A stretch of DNA of 64,000 bases, from assembly GCF_000472925.1 (NCBI RefSeq), contig NZ_AXAS01000010.1:1-64000 (forward strand), written 5' to 3'. The notes below the pieces were generated by a model. It had not been told where the DNA came from. It did no database searches and saw only the letters and a list, made by a program, of their open reading frames with translations. This document shows positions 8,462 to 18,419 of this stretch, piece by piece (position 1 is the stretch's first letter; each line of letters starts with the position of its first letter). The position numbers and the translations under genes are program-made. The stretch comes from Bradyrhizobium sp. Ec3.3. GTDB taxonomy: Bacteria; Pseudomonadota; Alphaproteobacteria; Rhizobiales; Xanthobacteraceae.

Positions 8462-9175
8462 ATGCCGAAGGCTTACTTGATTGCTGAGCACATCATCACC
8501 GAGCCCGCTGTGTTTGAGGAGTACCGGGTCAAGGTTGGACCGATGATCGAAAAATACGGCGGGCGGTATCTGACGAAGGGCAGCGCACATCAACTCCCCG
8601 AAGGCGGCCATTGGGAGCCGGAGCGCGTTGTCATCATCGAGTTTCCCGATAAGCAATCGCTGGACGCTTGGTACAATTCACCTGAGTATCAGCCCCTGAT
8701 TAAGTTGCGGAAAGAAAGCACTAGCGATCTCGACATGCTGTTCACGCTTGAGGGCGTAGCCGCAACGAGTGAGGTGAACATGGAGATTACCAAAGTGCTT
8801 GGCTCGAAGTACGACGACATAGCGCCCGATGGATCGGAAGTTCGGTTGCTGCCGGAGATGACACGAGGCGGCATGGCACACTTCGCATTAGGCCCTCGCA
8901 ATGTATCGAAAGCCGTTGCTCACAAGACGATCGAGGAGATTTGGTACTTCATACGCGGAAGAGGTCGCATGTGGCGCCGCCCTGGTAACAGCGAAGGTGA
9001 AGGGCAGATTGTGGACGTATTCCCCGGAGTGTCGATCACCGTTCCGACAGGCACACAATTTCAGTTCAGAAACGACGGCGATGAGGCGCTCGAAGCCATC
9101 GGCGTCACAATGCCACCTTGGCCCGGCCCTGACGAGGCTTTTCAGGTTAAAGGAATTTGGCAGCCGACCGTATGA
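8462..9175 (+). CDS. DUF1330-cupin fusion protein
   Basis: 237 residues, two domains. Residues 1-100 are a DUF1330 ferredoxin-like fold (KAYLIAEHIITEPAVFEEY, then the typical VVIIEFPDKQSLDAWYNSPEYQPL). Residues about 105-235 are a cupin barrel (GGMAHFALGP, AHKTIEEIWYFIRGRGRMW, VPTGTQFQFRNDGDEALE). DUF1330 proteins are normally single-domain and about 100 residues, so the fusion is unusual. The cupin EIWYFIxGxG segment resembles sugar- or small-molecule-binding cupins, but only some of the usual His/Glu metal ligands are visible. A GGGAGAG site precedes ATG 8462. It lies between two copies of an 87-bp repeat. Substrate unknown. Confidence 0.85.
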   Translation: MPKAYLIAEHIITEPAVFEEYRVKVGPMIEKYGGRYLTKGSAHQLPEGGHWEPERVVIIEFPDKQSLDAWYNSPEYQPLIKLRKESTSDLDMLFTLEGVAATSEVNMEITKVLGSKYDDIAPDGSEVRLLPEMTRGGMAHFALGPRNVSKAVAHKTIEEIWYFIRGRGRMWRRPGNSEGEGQIVDVFPGVSITVPTGTQFQFRNDGDEALEAIGVTMPPWPGPDEAFQVKGIWQPTV

Positions 9176-9243
9176 ACCCCGCTCTGCGCGATCGACAGAC
9201 AGGACGCACGACGCTTGCCGGAAGGGCTGCTTCTGGCCCTTCT

Positions 9244-9331
9244 GCGAAGTGGCCGCGCGCCTCGTCGAGGTCCGGACACGCGGGTATAGCGGACTCGATT
9301 TGCTCACACTGGAGTTCTTCGCATTTTGACC
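9244..9331. repeat. Dispersed 88-bp repeat, copy 2
   Basis: Partner of 8121-8207 in the same orientation, just after the DUF1330-cupin gene. The central few bases are the most diverged. Confidence 0.65.
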
Positions 9332-9472
9332 CACAACGGACTCCGGCCACCTGCGCGAGAAACTAGGCGGGTATGGGTGCGCTGCGGTTCGGAGCAGTCT
9401 AGGGCGCGCCTCAATAGAGTACCGTAACAGCGTTTTCATGTATCGTCCGATTTAACCGGCGGAGATAAGAAC

Positions 9473-9760
9473 GTGCGATATGCTTTGGTCATCGCGGTGT
9501 TGCTTGGGTCGACGCTTCTTGCTCAGGCGGAGCCTATCGATCGTAACAAGTGGATCGCGCAGACTGGAAGAGCGAGCAAATCCTGCCTCGCTAAATTTCG
9601 GCAGAAATTCGGGGAAGACAACGGACACCAATACTCAAACTGTATGACAGATCAAACTAACAAAGCGATCGATGACTGCGTTGGCAGTAGTGAGTTTTCT
9701 AGCTGTGTTTTGGAAAAATCATTGAGGGTATTGGAAGTCTGCGACCTATCGAGCTGCTGA
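9473..9760 (+). CDS. Small secreted cysteine-containing protein
   Basis: 95 residues with a Sec signal peptide (hydrophobic ALVIAVLLGSTLLAQA, cleavage after AQA). The mature part is charged and carries six cysteines (SC, NC, DC, SC, VC, SC), compatible with disulfides in the periplasm. Translation starts at GTG 9473 with GGAG about 8 nt upstream. I recognise no family. It is followed by a gene-poor stretch. Confidence 0.6.
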   Translation: MRYALVIAVLLGSTLLAQAEPIDRNKWIAQTGRASKSCLAKFRQKFGEDNGHQYSNCMTDQTNKAIDDCVGSSEFSSCVLEKSLRVLEVCDLSSC

Positions 9761-10352
9761 AAGTACACGTTTTCAGGTTGGGCCTTACCTAATACCGTGA
9801 GGGGGACTCGAGAGGCGATTGAATAACATCGGTATGTCGCCTATTGGCCCGTCGCGACATATTGCATCGCGACACCAAGTAGGTCGCTAACGGGGCATAG
9901 CGGAAGTTGGTAGGCAGCCGTCTTTTGCAGAACACGACACTCATGACCCGACTCGGACTTCGCACGCTCTCTGGTTCTTTTCCCAATCAACCGCGTAGCT
10001 GCCCACGCCCAGCATCAACCGAGAGTCAGGGATCGATCAACTGGCGCCAAATGCACAGCGAGCAATACTTGTGATTGACCTACTCAGGAAGGTCTACCTC
10101 GTTTGATCAAATTGACATTCTCGCCTGCGAGTTTTGTCTCGGCTGTGGAGGGGCATGCCCGCTTTGGCCGCCGAGGCTCTAGGCCCAACTCCTACGAGGG
10201 TACCCTAGAGCTGGCTTCTGTTGCCCCAATGCCCAGGGCGCCGATGCGGCGATTTCTCCTTAGAGTTGGCGCGGGTTGGCCGAGGGCAGAAGTTGCGCAC
10301 GCATAGTAAGAACTGAATTTAGTCGCCGAAAAACAATTGGGAGAAGTTTGGT
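9761..10352. other. Stretch without a recognisable gene; dispersed repeat word
   Basis: Includes a 27-bp word at 9834-9860 (ATGTCGCCTATTGGCCC then GTCGCGACAT) that recurs inverted near 18079-18106. No gene is supported. Confidence 0.4.
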
Positions 10353-11198
10353 ATGCTCAAGCTCTTTATGACCTCGGTCATCGCTATTGCCACCACGCTC
10401 GGTGTCGCCCGTGCCCAGTCCGATCTGGTTAAGCGAGGCGATTATTTGGTCAACGGTTTTCTAGCCTGTGGCAATTGCCACACGCCAAAGGGCCCAGATG
10501 GTGACATCTTGGAAAAGGCTTTCTCCGGCGGCGCGTCCTTTGACGAGCCGCCGTTCAAGGTAACTGCCTCGAACATCACGCAAGATAAAGAGACCGGCAT
10601 CGGAAACTGGAGCGACGCCGACATCAAGAAGCTCATTCGCACTGGCGAAACGCCGAAGGGATGGCATATCGCCATGATCATGCCGACCGGCTTCTACCAC
10701 ATCATGACCGAACATGATCTCGACGCGGTCGTCGCATACTTACGTACAATCAAACCAATCAACAACAGAGTGCCTGATCCGATCTACAGGACCGCGCAAA
10801 TCGAGACCGTCCTGCCCGGGGGCGAAAAGGCGTTCACGGAATCGATGATGAACGACAAAGTGGTGAAGGGTTTCTATCTTGCTACCATCGCGCATTGTAT
10901 GGCGTGCCATACACCGATGGGACCGGGAGGGCGCGAGTTCGCCGACAAGCTCGGCGCGGGTGGCTACGAGTTCCGCGGCCCCTGGGGCGTCTCGGTTTCA
11001 CGCGACATCACCCAGAGCAAAAGCAAGGGTATCGGCGAATGGACAGACGCCGAAATCAAGCGCGCAATCACCCAAGGCATCAGCCGCGACGGTAGCCGTC
11101 TCAAGCCACCGATGGGCTTCCACTACTACGCCACGATAAGCCCAGATGATCTTGATGCCGTGGTCGCCTATCTGCGCACGCTGCCGGCGAAGGAGTAA
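10353..11198 (+). CDS. Diheme cytochrome c
   Basis: 281 residues. An N-terminal signal peptide (cleavage near ARA) directs export. The first heme site CGNCH is near residue 39 and the second, CMACH, near residue 182. Each is followed by a matching half with an (I/T)G(I/E)W(T/S)DADIK-like segment and a D(L)DAVVAYLRT ending, so the protein is an internal duplication of a cytochrome c domain, about 140 residues each. It resembles the c-type subunits that take electrons from periplasmic dehydrogenases. No dehydrogenase is adjacent, so the partner is unknown. GGGAGAAG precedes the ATG. Confidence 0.9.
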   Translation: MLKLFMTSVIAIATTLGVARAQSDLVKRGDYLVNGFLACGNCHTPKGPDGDILEKAFSGGASFDEPPFKVTASNITQDKETGIGNWSDADIKKLIRTGETPKGWHIAMIMPTGFYHIMTEHDLDAVVAYLRTIKPINNRVPDPIYRTAQIETVLPGGEKAFTESMMNDKVVKGFYLATIAHCMACHTPMGPGGREFADKLGAGGYEFRGPWGVSVSRDITQSKSKGIGEWTDAEIKRAITQGISRDGSRLKPPMGFHYYATISPDDLDAVVAYLRTLPAKE

Positions 11199-11380
11199 CG
11201 CTCGAACTGCCGCAGGTCGCGTCCCGTCGAGCCCAAACTGAACCGTCGAAGCAACGGAATGCCAAGCGTCGTGCGGTAGCCGGCGATCTCCGAAGCGATC
11301 TTTGTCGGCAGCGACGGGGCATTCCGCGACGATTGCTCCGTTTTGCTTTACTCCGCGGTCCTTTCTATCCGCTTCTCCAG

Positions 11381-11554
11381 TCAAGGACGTAGTAGTCCGA
11401 GGAGCGTTGCGAGCCATGCTTCCAAAAACGAGCCACGGTTTTCCTGACCGTTGACGGTACGAACCGCTGCTGCAGCGGTTGCGAGCCCAAGCGAGGTGAG
11501 GTCCGTGGTTTCTCGCGATGCGACGTGGCGTGAGGTGGCGGTCGTGTCGTCCAT
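11381..11554 (-). CDS. Possible small protein (57 aa)
   Basis: An ATG-to-TGA frame reading MDDTTATSRHVASRE, then an Ala/Leu-rich part ([13 protein letters not shown]) and a C-terminal hydrophobic end (AWLATLLGLLRP). No family is recognised and no good ribosome site is seen. Listed because the composition is protein-like in an otherwise empty gap. Confidence 0.25.
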   Translation of the reverse strand: MDDTTATSRHVASRETTDLTSLGLATAAAAVRTVNGQENRGSFLEAWLATLLGLLRP

Positions 11555-11569
11555 GGACTGTGTGACGAC

Positions 11570-11902
11570 CTAGAGTTCACGCGCTGGATGAGCCTTCACG
11601 AACGATGACGCATCCGACTCTATATCCACCAGAACTTCCCCGGCGAGAATTTCGGGGTCTCCAAGATCAAGGTCATGCAAGCTTGCTTGAACAAATGCCA
11701 GTACTCTATCGTTCGCCGCGATGGCGCTTTCTCGGTCGTCGAATATCATCACAGCAACGCCGACGCCTTCGCCCCCGTCCAATACATAATAAGATCTGAA
11801 GCCGTGCGATTCCCTTAGGATCTGACCGATGCCACTTTTCGCGCGGCGAGCAGCATCCGCGACCGAACGAACCTTGGTGTACTTTCGAATGACCATGTAC
11901 AT
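11570..11902 (-). CDS. ABM-superfamily-like small protein
   Basis: 110 residues resembling the dimeric alpha-beta barrel (antibiotic biosynthesis monooxygenase-like) proteins: beta strand MVIRKYTKV, helix VADAARRAKSGIGQIL, strand GFRSYYVLDGGEGVGVAVMIFDD, helix SAIAANDRVLAFVQ. Members may be small oxygenases or ligand-binding domains; no specific substrate can be proposed. It is monocistronic. The start could also be the second Met (residue 3). Confidence 0.65.
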   Translation of the reverse strand: MYMVIRKYTKVRSVADAARRAKSGIGQILRESHGFRSYYVLDGGEGVGVAVMIFDDRESAIAANDRVLAFVQASLHDLDLGDPEILAGEVLVDIESDASSFVKAHPAREL

Positions 11903-12196
11903 GAGGCCACCTGCGCGTTTCCGGCTCCTTGCATCAAAGCATATCGGGCCATCACTGGACTAGGGTCTCCTTCCAGGAGATGTGTCAAACATGCGACCTC
12001 GTGGAGGGCAGCTCGTGGCGCAAACCGGACCTAGTCAGGGATGGATCTCTTATCGGTCAGAGATAAAGCCAAAGGCCCTAAGGAATTGCCGCGGCTGACA
12101 GGGCGAGGAAGGCGCACTCCTGCGTTGGGCAAGCTGAGGTAGAAAGCAATTCTACGCCCAGTCGCGCCGCATAGCGTGCGAATTATAAGCGCGGTT

Positions 12197-13036
12197 CTAA
12201 TGCGCCATTAGGACGGGCAAATCCGCGTGCTCCATGATATAGCTGGTCGCGCCACCGAATATCATTTGCCGCAGTCTATTGCGGGTAAAGGCGCCTTTTA
12301 TCAGCAGATCGCAGCCTTGTGCTCTGGCCGCATCAAGGACCGCCTCACCAGTGTCGCGGTCTTCCAGTTCAACGCTCACTAGCTTGGCCGCAACGTCGTT
12401 GTACAGCATTTGCCGGACTATCTGATCGGCAGATGGGCCTGGTACCTCTTGTCCGCCAATCACGGTTAGCACCGTTACCCTTTCTGCCAGACGAAGAAGC
12501 GGCATAGCAAAAGCGTTGACCCGGGCCTGCTCGGTACTACCGTTCCAGTGGATCACAATGTTTGTCGCGATGCTTTCTGGCGCATCTAGTGGCGCCAGTA
12601 GGAGGGGTCTGCCGCTCTCAAACAGTGCGGACTCAATGGCGCGCCGGTGAGGGCCGGCAGCATCAACGTCGGATCGTGGCATCACAATGACGTCGAAAGC
12701 ACACCCATAACTTCCAACGAAGTCTTCACCCTCAGGCGCGGTTTCCAACCAGCCGAAGCATGGTCGGCTCGAGCCTGCAGTGACTGGAGGAATATCGTGC
12801 TTCAGCATGAACGCTTCGAACAAACGGTGCATTTCGGCCAATTCTTCTTGGCTCTTCGCATGGTAAGAATCCAAAGAGATGCCGGTAGCCAATTCTGCGA
12901 CTAAATATTGAGGGATGCCGAACCGGAGCGGAAAGCCTTCGATGTAGGCGCCGGTACGTTCCGCAAGACGTGCAGCGGCCTCGAGTACGGACGTCATGAG
13001 CGCAATGTTTTGGATCGGGACCAAGATCGTCTTCAT
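12197..13036 (-). CDS. Universal stress protein (tandem UspA domains)
   Basis: About 279 residues made of two Usp folds. The first half begins KTILVPIQNIALMTSVLEAA. The second ends in the typical GCDLLIKGAFTRNRLRQMIFGGATSYIMEHADLPVLMAH, with a GxxxR...GGxxxY nucleotide-binding-like loop. Usp proteins are cytoplasmic stress-survival factors. ATG 13036 (MKTILVP) is favoured by a GGGGG stretch upstream. Monocistronic. Confidence 0.9.
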   Translation of the reverse strand: MKTILVPIQNIALMTSVLEAAARLAERTGAYIEGFPLRFGIPQYLVAELATGISLDSYHAKSQEELAEMHRLFEAFMLKHDIPPVTAGSSRPCFGWLETAPEGEDFVGSYGCAFDVIVMPRSDVDAAGPHRRAIESALFESGRPLLLAPLDAPESIATNIVIHWNGSTEQARVNAFAMPLLRLAERVTVLTVIGGQEVPGPSADQIVRQMLYNDVAAKLVSVELEDRDTGEAVLDAARAQGCDLLIKGAFTRNRLRQMIFGGATSYIMEHADLPVLMAH

Positions 13037-13366
13037 TCTCAAACCCCCGTGTTTCAGGTGAACATTGACTTACAACCTCTAGTCGCCTTTGAAGGCTAAC
13101 GGCTTGCGACTGAGGCCGATAGATTCCTCCGATCGCGGTGCAGATCGGAATCAAAATGCCGAGCGATTAGCCCTCCATGTTAGCACTGCCCGGCGTGTTG
13201 TTCGACATCAGGCGTGGTAGATCACGATCGTTCGTCCGACCCGTGCTTACCTTGGCAATGACCTGTATGGCGAACCGGGCAGGCCATTCTCATATGGCAG
13301 CTCTTGGCGGGCGCAAGCTGAACATTCGGCCGGCCCGGAACGTCTCACAGGGGCCATGAGCGGACT

Positions 13367-13482
13367 AACTCTTGCCTGGCTGCCGTGGGAGCGAAATGCT
13401 CTAGCAAGAAACGCAGCATTTCACTTGTGGCGTCCGGTCCTCGCGGATCAGGGGCAGAGCTGGCAGGGTTGCCTCCCGAGGA
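13367..13482 (-). pseudogene. Remnant of an esterase C-terminus
   Basis: The minus strand reads GGNPASSAPDPRGPD then ATSEMLRFLLEH, which resembles the C-terminal end of PHB-depolymerase-like esterases. A stop lies two codons upstream, so only a fragment remains, next to the S41 peptidase remnant. Confidence 0.35.
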
Positions 13483-13945
13483 TCAGGCCACGGATAGGAC
13501 TGCGATTGCACGATTGAGTTGAGGATCACCTAGACCCATAGAGGCCGGGTCAGCTTGGACCTCGATCGTGGGGGCGACGCCATCGCCTTCCAGCCGCTCG
13601 CCGTCGACCTGCACGTGCCCGACCGCGAGCAACAGCAAGCCGCCGTCAATGAGAAATGCCGTCGCAGCGAGGACAGCTCCCTCGGTCCGGCTACCGATGA
13701 CCTCGCCAAGCCCATATTTCTTGAAGCCATAGGCAAGGATCTCCTTGCCGCTGCGGGTTCCACCGTTGACCAGCATGGCGACAGGCTTGCGCCACTTCAC
13801 GTTCTCGAGCTCGCTGGCGCTATTGCGATCAGTGACCTGTCGGCGCTCGCGTGTTGAACAAATCAAGATACTCGGGAATCGCGCCGCCCCAGCCATCTCG
13901 CAGGTCCCAGATCAGCGCGTCGTCGGCGCGGGCCGAGTAGCGCCT
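13483..13945 (-). pseudogene. Fragment of an S41-family peptidase (C-terminal processing protease type)
   Basis: Two frames together give the C-terminal part of an S41 peptidase: DALIWDLRDGWGGAIPEYL then, in another frame, ELENVKWRKPVAMLVNGGT, RSGKEILAYGFKKYGLGEV and IGSRTEGAVLA. The RSGKE segment holds the Ser and Lys expected at the active site. The frame change lies around 13835-13865, and the N-terminal half (PDZ and signal) is missing. Not functional. Confidence 0.75.
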
Positions 13946-14037
13946 AAGAGGTGGGACGCCAGGCCATCTTGTGCTGTGCCGCAGCCCGGCGAGGACACGA
14001 GGACGCGCAGCAAATGCCGTTCGAGGGGCAGCCGCTT

Positions 14038-14400
14038 TCATTGAACCGTCCCATCGCGTTGACGGAGGATACCACAGTTCCCGTCTTGGGGCGCCCAACG
14101 TCCGGTTGGGGTCAAGACGCCATTTTGACCGCAGGCGAGCCACTTCCCGTTTACCTCGACAAGCGGACAGTTTCCGTCCGGTTGGCATGTCCCATACGGG
14201 CCCAATAACAGACGTCTCACCATTGATAAAGCACGGGCCCTGTGCTGGCAGTAGGACTGCGAGCGCGACGTGAACTCGCCGTCGAACTTGTCGTAAATGC
14301 CTGCGACGCGACCCCAGTTGACGCGACGTCCGCCGTATAGCGGCGGAAGCTCCGCTCGCCTCCCATTTGAGACGATCCAGGCGGGTTACCTCCGCCGTGC
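14038..14400 (-). other. Unidentified open stretch
   Basis: A minus-strand frame without a good start reads through GGRRVNWGRVAGIYDKF, CQHRARAL and NGKWLACGQNGVLTPTG. It is protein-like but not recognised. It includes a word near 14176-14200 (GGTTGGCATGTC) that recurs near 19240. It could be repeat-derived or a gene remnant. Confidence 0.25.
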
Positions 14401-14548
14401 CTTCTGATCAAAAGCATCGCCAAAGGTTTACCTCTACTTATTAGAAACCGAACATCTGGTATCGAGTTAGTGTTTCCCTGGTGCCGTATTTATTGTTTTT
14501 CGAAGTGACTGAGCGGCGCTGGTGCGGCCTTTCAGCATGGAGAGACCT

Positions 14549-16330
14549 ATGGCCGACAACCGGGTGCAGCCCATCTGGGATCCGATTGCCCTTGCAGCGC
14601 AGCTGCATAACATCTCAAAACAAAGCCAAATACTGATGCGGCACTTCGTGTCTCATGAGCCGGACGCGATCAGGTTCGGCATGGGCGAAAGGTCACCGCT
14701 TGGTCTTGAGTTTTTCGAGCTGATGACGAGGATGATGTCCGATCCGGTGGTAGTCGCCAGCGCCCAGATCGCCCTGTTCCACAACATGCTAGGCATCTGG
14801 CAGAAAACCGCGGAACGCATGCTCATGCTGCGTGCACGCGAGGCCGATATCCCAAAAGATAAGCGGTTCAAGCATCCGGAGTGGAGCGAGAATGCTGTCT
14901 TTAATTTTGTGAAAGACAGTTATCTCGTTGCGGCAGCGTCGGTTCTTTCTGCAATCCGCGAAGTCAAAGGCATGGACGAGGCCGCTGCTCGCAAGGTCGA
15001 CTTCTATGCCCGCCAGTTCATTGATGCCTTGTCGCCTTCCAATTTCGTCGCCACCAATCCAGAGGTCCTCAACGCAACGCTGGCATCAGGCGGACAGAAC
15101 CTACTGCGTGGTTTGGAGAACCTTCTTTCCGATCTGGAGCGTGGCAATGGCCGTCTTGCGATTACGATGACCGACATGAAGGCTTTCCGCCTCGGCGAAA
15201 ACATCGCAACGACTCACGGAAAAATCGTCTACCAAAACGAGCTCATGCAATTAATCCAATATGCTCCGTCGACAAAAGAAGTTCGCAGGCGGCCACTCCT
15301 CATCGTACCCCCATGGATCAACAAGTTCTATGTTCTCGATCTGCAGCCGAAGAACTCTTTCATAAAATGGGCCGTCGATCAGGGACATACTGTCCTCGTC
15401 ATCTCCTGGGTAAATCCCGACGAGAAGCTCGCTGACAAAGGCTTTGAAAACTACATGCTCCAGGGTCCCTTGGCGGCCCTCGACGCTATCGAGCGTGCGA
15501 CCGGAGAGCATAGCGTCAACGCGATTGGCTATTGCCTCGGCGGAACATTGCTTGCCTCAACGCTGGCCTATTTGGCCGCGAAGAGCGAGGACCGGATTAC
15601 AAGCGCCACCTATTTCGCGACGCTTGTCGATTTTACCGAGGTTGGAGATATGGCTGTCTTCATAGACGAAGAGCAATTGGCATCTCTCGAAAGACGGATG
15701 CTCGAGCGTGGATATCTGGAAGCGCATCACATGGCGACGACGTTCAATATGTTGCGCGCCAATGACCTGATCTGGTCGTTTGTCGTCAGCAATTATCTGC
15801 TCGGCAAAGAGCAAGTGCCCGTTGACCTTTTGTTTTGGAACTCCGATTCGACGCGCATGCCCGCGGCGATGCATTCATTCTACTTGCGTAAGATGTATCA
15901 CGATAATCTACTGGCAAAACCCGACGGTATCACGCTGGCGGATACGCCGATAGATCTGTCGAAAGTCAGGACTCCGAGTTTTATTCTGGCTACGCGCGAA
16001 GACCACATCGCACCGTGGAAATCGACCTATGCGGCGACACGCTTGTACTCGGGGCCGGTTAAGTTCGTTTTATCCGATGCGGGCCATATGGCTGGCGTTA
16101 TCAGCCCACCAGGCACCAAATACGGCCACTGGGTGAACGACAATTTGCCGCGCACTCCGGACGAATGGTTTGCCGATGCTGCGCCTCGTCAAGGGTCGTG
16201 GTGGTCGCTTTGGGAGGAATGGGTCACGTTATTTGACGAAGGCCGCGTTCCGGCTCGCGAACCCGGCAGCGGTGGGCTGCCGATTATCGAGAACGCACCG
16301 GGTTCCTACGTCCGCGTGAGATACTCGTAG
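14549..16330 (+). CDS. phaC: Class I poly(3-hydroxyalkanoate) synthase
   Basis: 593 residues. Polymerises 3-hydroxyacyl-CoA into PHA granules in the cytoplasm. Seen: an N-terminal PhaC_N-type region, then the alpha/beta-hydrolase part with LLIVPPWINKFYVLDL, WAVDQGHTVLVISWVNPD, the lipase-like box GYCLGG with catalytic Cys near residue 329, the acid in REDHIAPW near 485 and the His in DAGHMAG near 512. The length fits class I synthases. ATG 14549 (MADNRVQP) has GGAGAG about 6 nt upstream; a GTG at 14522 is less likely. No phaA, phaB or phasin gene is adjacent, so this looks like an accessory or orphan synthase. Confidence 0.95.
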   Translation: MADNRVQPIWDPIALAAQLHNISKQSQILMRHFVSHEPDAIRFGMGERSPLGLEFFELMTRMMSDPVVVASAQIALFHNMLGIWQKTAERMLMLRAREADIPKDKRFKHPEWSENAVFNFVKDSYLVAAASVLSAIREVKGMDEAAARKVDFYARQFIDALSPSNFVATNPEVLNATLASGGQNLLRGLENLLSDLERGNGRLAITMTDMKAFRLGENIATTHGKIVYQNELMQLIQYAPSTKEVRRRPLLIVPPWINKFYVLDLQPKNSFIKWAVDQGHTVLVISWVNPDEKLADKGFENYMLQGPLAALDAIERATGEHSVNAIGYCLGGTLLASTLAYLAAKSEDRITSATYFATLVDFTEVGDMAVFIDEEQLASLERRMLERGYLEAHHMATTFNMLRANDLIWSFVVSNYLLGKEQVPVDLLFWNSDSTRMPAAMHSFYLRKMYHDNLLAKPDGITLADTPIDLSKVRTPSFILATREDHIAPWKSTYAATRLYSGPVKFVLSDAGHMAGVISPPGTKYGHWVNDNLPRTPDEWFADAAPRQGSWWSLWEEWVTLFDEGRVPAREPGSGGLPIIENAPGSYVRVRYS

Positions 16331-17042
16331 CGGGGAAGGGACCTCGATTAATGCTCGAACGCCAAGCAGAAGGTTTGTAATCGCAAAGGTGGCTTAGGCC
16401 CGATGACCTGAACCCATTCGATCGCCCATGCTGGGCACGCTTGAGATGGCGGCCTGACGGCAATGCTTCTAAACGCTGTTCTGGTCGATCGCCGCGGCGG
16501 GCGCTAGTGGCGCATCGCTGAAAGGCCGACGCCGGTCAAACCGGCACGGACATTCGCCTGGTGACGACTAGACTAAACAACCTCTGCCCTCAATGGGGAG
16601 CTTGAGCTTCGGCAAAGGAGATGTGCATTGTGAGGCGAACCGGTCAGCCAGCCGAGGTCGCCTTTGGGGCATTCGCGACTGAGCTAGACGGCGGAAATTC
16701 CGATGAAGTCCGCTATGCTGCCGAAGCGGAAGCAATTTCAAAAGATAAATTGCTGCCCCGGTGTTCGCCATGCGGCCGGTATGGTCCCCAAAGAGCGTTC
16801 CAATATCGAGCGTTCCAATATCGCGTAGCGCTCAGTGAGCCTGCTAAGCATCCGACCCATAGGCGCCCATCAGGCGGGCACGTCAGCCGCGAAAGAACGC
16901 GACCAGCTTTCGGCTGACCTCGCCAAGGTCTGGAATTTGGCGCCCCGATGCGACCTGTGTACGACGATCATCATCCCGCAAGCTGGAACACGGAGCAAGG
17001 TCGCTACGGCACTGTTGGAGAAGCTCGACGGAAACACCCTCG
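16331..17042. other. Stretch without a recognisable gene; dispersed repeat word
   Basis: The word at 16691-16730 matches 7311-7350. Overlapping open frames on both strands show no family signature. Confidence 0.35.
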
Positions 17043-17270
17043 CTAATGGCCACGGGACAACATTGTGAAGCCTCGCGCCCGGCATAAGGCGATTTGGAGC
17101 CCGCCCAGCCAATTGCAGTCACTTGCCCGGCGAGTTCTGAAGCGATCGACGCACTTCTTGGAACAAAGGGGGGTTTGCCACGAGTAGTACCGGACGAGAC
17201 CAAACTTGCCATCACAAACTGCGCATCGGACGGTTCTGCCAGAACCAAAACTCTCGGAGCAGTGGGGCAT
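17043..17270 (-). CDS. Possible small zinc-finger-like protein
   Basis: Up to 75 residues containing CAVCDGKFGLVRYYSW, then PLCSKKCVDRFRTRR and DCNWLGGLQIA. The CxxC...CxxxC spacing and conserved-looking core resemble short Bradyrhizobium proteins with a putative zinc site. The start is unclear (a GTG near the CAVC core is possible), and the C-terminal tail after LQIA looks random. It may be a decayed copy. Confidence 0.4.
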   Translation of the reverse strand: MPHCSESFGSGRTVRCAVCDGKFGLVRYYSWQTPLCSKKCVDRFRTRRASDCNWLGGLQIALCRARGFTMLSRGH

Positions 17271-18126
17271 TGTTGTCTCCTCCTGGGTTTCTTAGACGGG
17301 CCGCTCCGGAAACGGGTCCGGACGGTCTACCCAAGCATCGTTTCGACGAACGTGTTTAGTTTTTTTGTTTCAATAAACAAAATACTAAATTCGAAAGGGC
17401 GTCAAGTGGCTTTTCTTGGAGACCGATGAAAATTGTTGATGTTGGCGCGCGTACTGACACTCGCCGCAGTACATCACCAAAGCTTGGTGTGATTCGATCG
17501 TTGCGAAGCAGCGGCGCGAAAAAATGAGGAGCCGCTCGGAATTTCCTCCAACCTCTAGATAATGGACAGATTAGCGACAGTGATCTTGATCGATGTGCGG
17601 GCGGACTAGTTCGCTCTCCTCACGGCAACGAACGTTCAAGGCGACCACGGCTTCCAGGAAATTCGTCTGATAGCAACAGCGCACCGCCCCAGCGCGCAGC
17701 GAGAACGACTTCGAGCTTGAGAAGCTATGTTTAGTAACACGTTTTACTGAACGTTAGGTCCACGACAACCCGTAGCGGTCATTCGAGGGAGCCGTAGAGC
17801 CAGCCCAACGCGTCATCGGGCTATTCCAGCTCATACCAGAACACATAATCCCATTGCTGCCTCGCCCAGGTGCATCCATGAGCAGGCGGTGGGCACCTCG
17901 GGCATCTTACGGGCCCCTATTTGCTCCCCAGGGGCCCCTTTGTGGTCGCCCCCTGCATCGGCTTCAAGTGCTGGAGTTCAAATTCTGCGGCAGCTGCGGA
18001 GACTACGTTCTACACACGAGGGCGCGTTGATCGACGTCCGCAATGCCCCGGTCGCGATTAATTCCTCTTCGCACCGAAGTGTCGCGATGGGCCCAATAGG
18101 CGACATCCCCTCTAGCGGCATGACGC
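17271..18126. other. Stretch without a recognisable gene
   Basis: Nothing supportable. Locally AT-richer around 17350-17400. An inverted copy of the 9834-9860 repeat word lies near 18079-18106, just before the tRNA fragment. Confidence 0.35.
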
Positions 18127-18176
18127 AGCCGTCACTGCGTTGGAAGTCAGGAGTTCTAATCTCTTCGTGCGCGCCA
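18127..18176 (+). tRNA. tRNA 3'-half fragment (pseudo-tRNA, possible att site)
   Basis: Reads as the 3' half of a tRNA. A decayed anticodon arm (ACGCAG / CTGCGT) is followed by a variable segment and a T arm (AGGAG, loop TTCTAAT, CTCTT; one G-T pair at 18149-18165). Exactly seven acceptor bases, a discriminator base and genomic CCA (18174-18176) follow. No D arm is upstream. Such 3' fragments are often left as the distal attachment site of integrative elements. The identity of the parent tRNA cannot be told. Confidence 0.5.
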
Positions 18177-18419
18177 TTTCGGCACCAAAACTGGTCACGC
18201 CGAAAACGCGTCCGGCTGCAAATTGCCAGATCGGCGCAGACTGGTATTCGTCAGACGGTGCCATGATCTGCCGGATCGTGTTGCTCGTGGGATCGTCGCC
18301 GAGTTTCTTGGATGATCGATACGAGCCCTACCGCGCCCTTCGCCAGGCGCCGCACACATAGAACTCGGGCTGAATTGGCTCGTTTGCTTCTTGCCTCCAC
18401 GGCTGGCCGGAGTACGGTC

